5,308 nucleotides of DNA from Rhodocyclales bacterium. Its GTDB lineage: Bacteria > Pseudomonadota > Gammaproteobacteria > Burkholderiales > Rhodocyclaceae. The notes under the pieces were generated by a model. It made no database searches. It was not told where the DNA came from and saw nothing but the letters and a program-made list of their open reading frames with translations. A program made the translations under genes and the position numbers. Within the stretch, counting starts at the first letter, position 1; every line of letters starts with the position of its first letter. The stretch spans positions 1 to 5,308 of the forward strand of contig JAIOPW010000217.1 of assembly GCA_021413665.1 (NCBI GenBank), in the 5' to 3' direction. Positions 1 through 5,308 of this stretch are shown piece after piece.

Positions 1-411
1 ATCAACTCGCCGGGCGGTTCCGTCACGGCGGGCATGGCCATCTACGACACCATGCAGTTCATCAAGCCGAACGTGTCGACGCTGTGCATCGGCCAGGCTG
101 CAAGCATGGGCGCCTTTCTGCTGGCGGCGGGCGAAAAGGGCAAGCGTTACTGCCTGCCGAATTCGCGGGTGATGATTCATCAACCGATGGGCGGGTTCCA
201 GGGCCAGGCTTCGGACATCGAGATCCACGCCAAGGAAATCCTGTTTCTCAAACAGAAACTCAACAACATGCTGGCGCACCACACCGGCCAGTCGATCGAA
301 CGCATCGAGCGCGATACGGATCGTGACAACTTCCTGTCGGCCGAGGCGGCGGTAGAGTACGGTCTGGTCGACAAGGTGCTGACTCGGCGCGACGAAGCGG
401 TCGCGGCCTGA
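1..411 (+). CDS. clpP: ATP-dependent Clp protease proteolytic subunit ClpP (5' end missing)
   Basis: This is the serine peptidase of the ClpXP and ClpAP machines. It forms a cytoplasmic double-heptamer barrel that cleaves polypeptides threaded in by an AAA+ unfoldase. The frame is open from base 1 and gives 136 residues ending in TGA. By comparison with E. coli ClpP (207-residue precursor, from memory) about 76 N-terminal residues lie outside the window, so the real start is not visible. The oxyanion-strand motif NSPGG is at visible residues 2-6. The catalytic Ser is residue 35 in GQAASMGAF, His is residue 60 in MIHQP, and Asp is residue 109 in RDNFLS. These correspond to Ser111, His136 and Asp185 of the E. 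coli precursor, so the triad is complete and the enzyme is expected to be active. The C-terminus ends in a short DEAVAA tail. It lies 24 bases upstream of clpX on the same strand, so the two are very probably co-transcribed. Identity is essentially certain. Confidence 0.98.
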   Translation: MNSPGGSVTAGMAIYDTMQFIKPNVSTLCIGQAASMGAFLLAAGEKGKRYCLPNSRVMIHQPMGGFQGQASDIEIHAKEILFLKQKLNNMLAHHTGQSIERIERDTDRDNFLSAEAAVEYGLVDKVLTRRDEAVAA

Positions 412-435
412 TCCTTCGCGGCGACGGAGACGAAG

Positions 436-1704
<1,269 letters not shown>

Positions 1705-1732
1705 TCCGACGGCCGGGTTTGACTGAGGCCGC

Positions 1733-1760
1733 CTTGAATACCGGTCAGCCGCCCCAATGT
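1733..1760 (+). promoter_or_regulatory. Putative sigma-32 (RpoH) heat-shock promoter of lon
   Basis: CTTGAA at 1733-1738 matches the conserved core of the sigma-32 -35 element. CCCCAATGT at 1752-1760 resembles the -10 consensus CCCCATNT, with the CCCCA core exact. The spacer is 13 bases, within the usual range. The predicted start near 1767 would leave a leader of about 24 bases before lon, including its ribosome binding site. lon is an established RpoH-regulated gene in E. coli, so position and motif agree. The match is by eye; transcription from it is inferred. A TTGACT at 1719-1724 lacks a convincing sigma-70 -10 partner. Confidence 0.65.
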
Positions 1761-1781
1761 GGATGGCGTGACTCATAACCG

Positions 1782-1786
1782 AAGGA
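1782..1786 (+). promoter_or_regulatory. Ribosome binding site of lon
   Basis: AAGGA lies four bases before the ATG at 1791 and seven bases before a second, adjacent ATG at 1794. The spacing is more typical for the second ATG, so the true N-terminus may be one residue shorter than annotated. Either way the reading frame and domains are unchanged. Confidence 0.75.
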
Positions 1787-1790
1787 CACG

Positions 1791-4208
1791 ATGATGTCTG
1801 GCCTGCCTGATACCCCTGTAGAGACCCAATCCCTGCCGCTGTTGCCCTTGCGCGACGTGGTGGTATTCCCGCACATGGTGATTCCCCTGTTTGTCGGGCG
1901 TCCCAAGTCCATCAAGGCGCTGGAAACGGCGATGGAATCCGGCAAGAACATCCTCCTGGTGGCGCAGAAGTCGGCGGCCAAGGACGAGCCGGTACCGGAG
2001 GATATGTACGAAATCGGCTGCCTCGCCAACATCCTGCAGATGCTGAAGCTGCCGGACGGCACGGTAAAGGTTCTGGTCGAAGGCGTGCAGCGTGCTCGCG
2101 TGCTGCGCATCGAAGACCAGCGTGCGCTGTTTGTCGCCGACGTCAGCCTGATCCCCATCGAAGTGCGGCCGGACAACGAGGTCGAGGCCATGCGCCGAAC
2201 GGTTCTGGCCCAGTTCGACCAGTATGTGAAACTGAACAAGAAGATTCCGCCCGAGGTCTTGACGTCGCTGGCCGGCATCGAGGAAGCGGGGCGCCTGGCT
2301 GACACGATTGCCGCGCACCTGCCGTTGAAGCTCGAACAGAAGCAGGAAGTTCTGGAGGTTTTCGGCGTATCCGAGCGCCTGGAAAAACTGCTCGGCCAGC
2401 TTGAAGCCGAGCTCGACATCCTTCAGGTCGAAAAGCGCATCCGCGGCCGCGTCAAGCGCCAGATGGAAAAGAGCCAGCGCGAGTACTACCTGAACGAGCA
2501 GGTCAAAGCCATCCAGAAGGAGCTCGGCGAAGGCGAAGAAGGTGCCGACATCGACGAGATGGAAAAGAAGATCAAGGCTGCCGGCATGAGCAAGGAAGCC
2601 CTGGTCAAAGTGAATTCCGAGGTGAAAAAGCTCAAGCTGATGTCACCCATGTCGGCCGAAGCGACGGTGGTTCGCAACTACATTGAAACGCTGCTGGCGC
2701 TGCCATGGAAGAAGAAGTCGCGCATCAGCAAGGATCTGTCGGCCGCGGAAAAAGTTCTCGACCGGGATCACTACGGATTGGAGAAGGTAAAGGAGCGCAT
2801 CGTCGAGTACCTCGCAGTGCAGCAGCGGGTGGACAAGGTCAAGGCGCCGATCCTGTGTCTGGTGGGGCCTCCGGGCGTGGGCAAGACTTCGCTGGGTCAA
2901 TCGATCGCCAAGTCCACCAATCGAAAGTTCATCCGCATGGCGCTGGGCGGCGTGCGCGATGAAGCGGAGATTCGCGGCCATCGCCGCACCTATATCGGCT
3001 CCATGCCCGGCAAGATTCTGCAGAACATGACCAAGGTGGGGGTCAAGAACCCCCTGTTCCTGCTCGATGAAGTCGACAAGATGGGGCAGGACTTCCGTGG
3101 CGACCCGTCGTCTGCCTTGCTCGAAGTGCTCGATCCCGAGCAGAACCATACCTTCCAGGATCACTATATCGAGGTTGATTTCGATCTGTCCGATGTCATG
3201 TTCGTTGCGACGGCCAATACGCTCAACATACCGGCTGCCTTGCTGGATCGTCTGGAGGTAATCAGGCTCGCCGGCTACACGGAGGACGAGAAGGTCAACA
3301 TCGCCTTGCGTTATCTGGTACCGAAGCAGATGAAGAACAACGGCATCAAGCGGGACGAACTTGGCATCACCGAGGACGCCCTGCGCGACATCGTGCGCTA
3401 TTACTCACGCGAAGCAGGCGTCCGTGCGCTGGAGCGCGAGATATCGAAGATTTGCCGCAAGGTGGTCAAGTCGCTGGTGATGAAGGCGCGCAAGCACAAG
3501 ATCGTGGTCAACGCCAAGAATCTCGACAAGTTCCTTGGCGTGCGCCGCTACAGCTTCGGCATGGCGGAAAAGGAAAACCAGATTGGTCAGGTGACCGGCC
3601 TGGCCTGGACCGAAGTCGGTGGCGAGTTGCTGACCATCGAAACCGTTGCCTTGCCCGGCAAAGGCAAAACCATGACCACCGGCAAGCTTGGCGAGGTGAT
3701 GCAGGAGTCAATCCAGGCGGCCCTGTCGGTGGTGCGCAAGCGCAGCAACGCGCTCGGCATCGCGGATGATTTCTATCAGAAGAACGATATCCACATTCAC
3801 TTGCCGGAAGGGGCGACGCCAAAGGATGGTCCGAGTGCCGGCATCGCCATTTGCACCGCGCTGGTGTCGGTCCTGACCGGGATACCGGTGCGGGCTGATG
3901 TCGCAATGACGGGTGAGATAACCTTGCGTGGTGAAGTCTTGCCGATCGGCGGGTTAAAAGAGAAACTGCTGGCGGCGGTTCGTGGCGGCATTCGCCTGGC
4001 GCTGATTCCGGAAGAGAACGTCAAGGATCTTGCCGAGATTCCGGACACGATCAAGAACCGCATCGAAATCCTTCCGGTACGGTGGATCGACAAGGTTCTC
4101 GAGTTGGCCCTTGAACGCATGCCCCAGCCTTTACCCGAGCAAGCCGCCACCCCTGCCGTGGCGGTGGCTGCGGGTGACGCCGCGGTGACAGGGGTCGTCA
4201 CCCACTGA
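1791..4208 (+). CDS. lon: ATP-dependent Lon protease (LonA type)
   Basis: Lon is a soluble cytoplasmic hexamer that unfolds and degrades damaged proteins and short-lived regulators, with ATPase and protease on one chain. The protein is 805 residues, against 784 in E. coli. The N-terminal substrate-binding domain begins with LPLLPLRDVVVFPHM at 15-29. A charged helical, probably coiled-coil, segment covers about 195-285. In the AAA+ module, Walker A is GPPGVGKT at 359-366 and the pore-loop Tyr is Tyr401 in YIGSMPG. Walker B is LLDEVDK with Asp426-Glu427, the arginine finger is Arg487, and the sensor-2 Arg is Arg545. The protease domain has the Ser-Lys dyad: Ser682 in DGPSAG and Lys725 in GGLKEKLLAA. 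All sit three residues after their E. coli equivalents, so the body of the protein is collinear. The difference is an Ala/Val/Pro-rich tail at about 777-805. The gene lies 86 bases after clpX behind a probable heat-shock promoter. Identity is certain. Confidence 0.99.
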   Translation: MMSGLPDTPVETQSLPLLPLRDVVVFPHMVIPLFVGRPKSIKALETAMESGKNILLVAQKSAAKDEPVPEDMYEIGCLANILQMLKLPDGTVKVLVEGVQRARVLRIEDQRALFVADVSLIPIEVRPDNEVEAMRRTVLAQFDQYVKLNKKIPPEVLTSLAGIEEAGRLADTIAAHLPLKLEQKQEVLEVFGVSERLEKLLGQLEAELDILQVEKRIRGRVKRQMEKSQREYYLNEQVKAIQKELGEGEEGADIDEMEKKIKAAGMSKEALVKVNSEVKKLKLMSPMSAEATVVRNYIETLLALPWKKKSRISKDLSAAEKVLDRDHYGLEKVKERIVEYLAVQQRVDKVKAPILCLVGPPGVGKTSLGQSIAKSTNRKFIRMALGGVRDEAEIRGHRRTYIGSMPGKILQNMTKVGVKNPLFLLDEVDKMGQDFRGDPSSALLEVLDPEQNHTFQDHYIEVDFDLSDVMFVATANTLNIPAALLDRLEVIRLAGYTEDEKVNIALRYLVPKQMKNNGIKRDELGITEDALRDIVRYYSREAGVRALEREISKICRKVVKSLVMKARKHKIVVNAKNLDKFLGVRRYSFGMAEKENQIGQVTGLAWTEVGGELLTIETVALPGKGKTMTTGKLGEVMQESIQAALSVVRKRSNALGIADDFYQKNDIHIHLPEGATPKDGPSAGIAICTALVSVLTGIPVRADVAMTGEITLRGEVLPIGGLKEKLLAAVRGGIRLALIPEENVKDLAEIPDTIKNRIEILPVRWIDKVLELALERMPQPLPEQAATPAVAVAAGDAAVTGVVTH
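4172..4203 (+). repeat. Two competing hairpins at the 3' end of lon
   Basis: GGGTGACG at 4172-4179 is the exact reverse complement of CGTCACCC at 4196-4203, giving an 8-bp stem with a 16-base loop. A second copy of GGTGAC at 4184-4189 can pair with GTCACC at 4197-4202 instead, giving a 6-bp stem with a 7-base loop. The structure ends just before the lon stop codon and has no T-run after it, so it is not a canonical intrinsic terminator. It could protect the lon mRNA 3' end, or it could be a by-product of the repetitive Ala/Val codons of the tail. Confidence 0.45.
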
Positions 4209-4220
4209 GGGAGTGCAAAC

Positions 4221-4238
4221 TGTTAAAATCGCGGCCGC
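4221..4238 (+). promoter_or_regulatory. Probable extended -10 promoter of the tRNA-Val gene
   Basis: TGTTAAAAT at 4221-4229 reads as TG-n-TAAAAT, an extended -10 element with a 5/6 hexamer match to TATAAT. No good -35 hexamer is present at 16-18 bases upstream, which is compatible with an extended -10 promoter. The bases directly after it, 4230-4238, are all G or C. Such a discriminator is typical of stable-RNA promoters under stringent (ppGpp/DksA) control. A start near 4236 would give a leader of about 30 bases before the tRNA. Activity and regulation are inferred from sequence only. Confidence 0.55.
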
Positions 4239-4254
4239 TGCCCGATGTGGGCGG
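4238..4254 (+). other. Hairpin in the tRNA precursor 5' leader
   Basis: CTGCCC at 4238-4243 pairs with GGGCGG at 4249-4254, with one G-U pair, around the five-base loop GATGT. It lies 12 bases upstream of the mature tRNA 5' end, where RNase P must cut. It may help keep the leader from pairing with the tRNA body, but in GC-rich sequence a stem of this size can arise by chance. Confidence 0.35.
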
Positions 4255-4266
4255 TCGTGGTCCAGC

Positions 4267-4342
4267 GGGTGCTTAGCTCAGTTGGTAGAGCGTCGCCCTT
4301 ACAAGGCGAATGTCGGCGGTTCGACCCCGTCAGCACCCACCA
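4267..4342 (+). tRNA. tRNA-Val, anticodon UAC
   Basis: The 76-base gene folds into a complete cloverleaf. The acceptor stem GGGTGCT (4267-4273) pairs perfectly with AGCACCC (4332-4338), followed by discriminator A and a genome-encoded CCA at 4340-4342. The D-arm stem is GCTC (4276-4279) with GAGC (4288-4291). The anticodon stem is TCGCC (4293-4297) with GGCGA (4305-4309), and the loop CTTACAA places anticodon TAC at 4300-4302, which reads the valine codon GUA and, with usual wobble modification, other GUN codons. The variable loop is five bases. The T-arm stem is GGCGG (4315-4319) with CCGTC (4327-4331), one G-U pair, and a TTCGACC loop. It stands alone rather than in a tRNA cluster. Its strong promoter-like and terminator signals suggest a monocistronic unit, although read-through from lon is possible. 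Confidence 0.98.
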
Positions 4343-4348
4343 AATTTG

Positions 4349-4379
4349 AGGGCTTGCAGCAGTGCGGGCCCTTTTTTTT
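4349..4379 (+). terminator. Intrinsic terminator after tRNA-Val
   Basis: AGGGCTTGCA at 4349-4358 and TGCGGGCCCT at 4363-4372 form a continuous 10-bp stem including two G-U pairs, capped by the four-base loop GCAG. An uninterrupted run of eight T residues follows at 4372-4379, the first of them in the closing pair. It begins six bases after the tRNA CCA. It should end the tRNA transcript and separate it from the downstream gene. Confidence 0.92.
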
Positions 4380-4394
4380 CACGCGCTTGCTGTT

Positions 4395-4423
4395 TTGTCG
4401 CGTAGACGCGAGAATCGAATTAT
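4395..4423 (+). promoter_or_regulatory. Candidate sigma-70 promoter of the HD-GYP-family gene
   Basis: TTGTCG at 4395-4400 (4/6 match to TTGACA) and AATTAT at 4418-4423 (4/6 match to TATAAT) are separated by 17 bases. The predicted start near 4430 would leave a leader of under 20 bases before the ATG at 4448. A promoter is expected here because the strong terminator directly upstream isolates this gene. The match is modest and other pairings, such as TTGCTG at 4387 with GAGAAT at 4410, are also possible. Confidence 0.4.
4398..4411. repeat. Perfect 6+6 palindrome in the promoter region, possible operator
   Basis: TCGCGT and ACGCGA are exact inverted copies around a two-base centre AG. The 14-base dyad sits in the spacer of the candidate promoter, where a dimeric regulator would block RNA polymerase. 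It is too tightly spaced for a good RNA hairpin, so a DNA-binding site is the likelier reading. No known regulator is recognised from the motif. Confidence 0.4.
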
Positions 4424-4447
4424 TCAGCCAGGCAATCGCATATCGGT

Positions 4448-5308
4448 ATGGACCTCCTTGAAATTCCTGTCGAGCAACTGACCTTTGGCATGTTTGTCGC
4501 CAAGCTCGACCGCCCATGGACGGAAACGCCTTTTGTGTTTCAGGGGTTCGTCCTGAAGAGTGAGAAGCAGCTCGGAGTGCTGAAGCAATACTGCAAACAC
4601 GTCTTCGTCGATCCGGAGAAGGAGGATCCGCCGGAAGTTGCGAAGGTCACAGCGGAGGATCTGGCGAAAATTCGCGGCGGCACGGTCTACAAGGAGGTCG
4701 CGAGCGTCGAAGTCGAACTGCCACGAGCGCAGAAGGCCTTTACGAATACCACTGCGGTCGTCAAGGAGTTGTCGCGAGTGGTTGAGAGTGGCAGTGCGAT
4801 CGACAGTGCCAGGTCCCGCGAGGCAGCTGCCCAGATCACCGAAAGCGTCGTGCGCAATCCGGATGCCATGACACTGCTGACCAAGCTGCAGGAGAAGAGC
4901 GGTGCGACCCTGAGCCGTGCGGTTGAGATTTCGGTCATGATGACCGTCTTCGGACGCTTTCTCCAGTTGCCGCCGGATCGCCTGGAAATCCTAGGCATGC
5001 TCGGACTGTTGCAGGACGTCGGCAAGCTCAAGCTGCCCACCGAATTATCGGCGCGCGGACCGGTCACTCCCGAAGAAATCGAGATCTACCAGACGCATGT
5101 AAATCACTCGGTACGGATACTCAGTGATACCCCCGGCGTACCCGCGGAGATTCCCGGGCTTGCGTCCCTGCATCATGAGCGCTTCGACGGAAGTGGCTAT
5201 CCGCGCGGTTTGCGCGGAACTGCAATCGCCTTTTACGGCTTGATCGCGGGTATCGTGGATGCATACGACACGCTTACCGCACCTCAGCCTTTCGGCGAGA
5301 ACATGTCT
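4448..5308 (+). CDS. HD-GYP-family signalling protein with DUF3391-like N-terminus and degenerate HD site (3' end missing)
   Basis: HD-GYP proteins usually hydrolyse cyclic di-GMP and act in the cytoplasm to control motility and biofilm formation. The 287 visible residues run off the window edge without a stop. Residues 1-55 (EIPVEQLTFGMFVAKLDRPW onward) resemble the DUF3391 domain common in front of HD-GYP domains. A charged, mainly helical linker covers about 60-150, and the HD-GYP domain starts near 140. The motif normally reading LLHDxGK is LLQDVGK at 187-193, so the HD His is Gln189 (codon CAG), while Asp190 and Lys193 remain. The earlier ligand His, normally in HSxxV, aligns with Arg157. 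His217, His242-His243, GSGYP at 248-252 and Asp271/Asp274 in DAYDTLT are kept. Loss of two metal ligands suggests weak or absent phosphodiesterase activity and perhaps a sensor role; this is inference. There is no transmembrane segment or signal peptide in the visible part. The ATG at 4448 has no good ribosome binding site, but the frame is closed by TAG at 4403 with no other start between, and the next ATG (residue 15) would cut the domain. The domain's end and anything after it are unseen. Confidence 0.88.
   Translation, partial: MDLLEIPVEQLTFGMFVAKLDRPWTETPFVFQGFVLKSEKQLGVLKQYCKHVFVDPEKEDPPEVAKVTAEDLAKIRGGTVYKEVASVEVELPRAQKAFTNTTAVVKELSRVVESGSAIDSARSREAAAQITESVVRNPDAMTLLTKLQEKSGATLSRAVEISVMMTVFGRFLQLPPDRLEILGMLGLLQDVGKLKLPTELSARGPVTPEEIEIYQTHVNHSVRILSDTPGVPAEIPGLASLHHERFDGSGYPRGLRGTAIAFYGLIAGIVDAYDTLTAPQPFGENMS

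Noticed and set aside
1719..1724. TTGACT as a sigma-70 -35 element for lon
   Set aside because: It is a 5/6 match, but no -10-like hexamer occurs 16-18 bases downstream; the sequence there is GC-rich. The sigma-32 reading fits the region better.
1710..1731. CGGCC/GGCCG inverted repeat after clpX as a terminator
   Set aside because: The stem is only 5 bp with a 12-base loop and no T-run, so it is too weak to call a terminator.
1745..2419. 224-residue minus-strand reading frame opposite the start of lon
   Set aside because: It is a Ser/Arg-rich shadow of a strongly conserved gene in GC-rich DNA, with no recognisable domain. Lon coding is unambiguous on the other strand.
3508..3906. 132-residue minus-strand reading frame inside lon
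   Set aside because: It is Arg/Pro/Ser-rich with no domain, lies wholly within the conserved Lon protease region, and has no sign of its own expression signals.
4213..4461. 82-residue plus-strand reading frame across the tRNA
   Set aside because: It translates straight through the tRNA-Val cloverleaf and the terminator. Its middle, CLAQLVERRPYKANVGGSTP, is the recurrent false peptide produced by reading a tRNA gene as protein.
4299..4517. 72-residue minus-strand reading frame ending in GADGVEPPTFAL
   Set aside because: This is the mirror artefact of a tRNA gene. It also covers the terminator and the start of the HD-GYP-family gene, and has no family resemblance of its own.

Overview
This window carries a conserved, same-strand proteolysis block, a valine tRNA, and the start of a cyclic-di-GMP-type signalling gene. 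The order is clpP (5' end missing), clpX, lon, tRNA-Val(UAC) with an intrinsic terminator, then an HD-GYP-family protein cut off by the right edge. The high GC content, ClpX and Lon sequences close to the E. coli type, and an HD-GYP protein with an N-terminal DUF3391-like region suggest a proteobacterium. I favour a betaproteobacterium, possibly of the Rhodocyclales type, but the order-level guess is an inference without a database search. No insertion sequences, CRISPR arrays, phage genes or frameshifts are visible. No gene-free stretch exceeds about 105 bases.

Region 1-1704 holds the ClpXP protease as a tight pair. The last 136 codons of clpP include the whole catalytic triad. A 24-base gap with a good ribosome binding site follows, then a complete 422-residue ClpX. 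Region 1705-1790 is an 86-base gap with no convincing terminator. It contains a good match to a sigma-32 (RpoH) heat-shock promoter, CTTGAA-13-CCCCA, placed just upstream of lon. Region 1791-4208 is a full-length 805-residue Lon with every expected ATPase and protease residue and an Ala/Val-rich C-terminal tail.

Region 4209-4379 is a small tRNA transcription unit: an extended -10 promoter with a GC-rich discriminator, a leader that can form a hairpin, tRNA-Val(UAC) with encoded CCA, and a 10-bp-stem terminator with eight T residues. Region 4380-4447 is a short promoter region containing a perfect 6+6 palindrome. From 4448 to the end runs the HD-GYP-family protein. Its HH, GYP and late Asp motifs are intact, but the His of the HD dyad is Gln, and the upstream metal-ligand His appears to be Arg.

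Functionally, ClpX unfolds substrates and feeds them to ClpP. Lon independently degrades misfolded and regulatory proteins. The likely sigma-32 promoter would let lon respond to heat separately from clpPX. The tRNA and HD-GYP gene appear to be separate units with their own signals. The most noteworthy observations are the lon heat-shock promoter, the degenerate HD site and the palindrome in the HD-GYP promoter. I see no clear evidence of a novel multi-gene system here.
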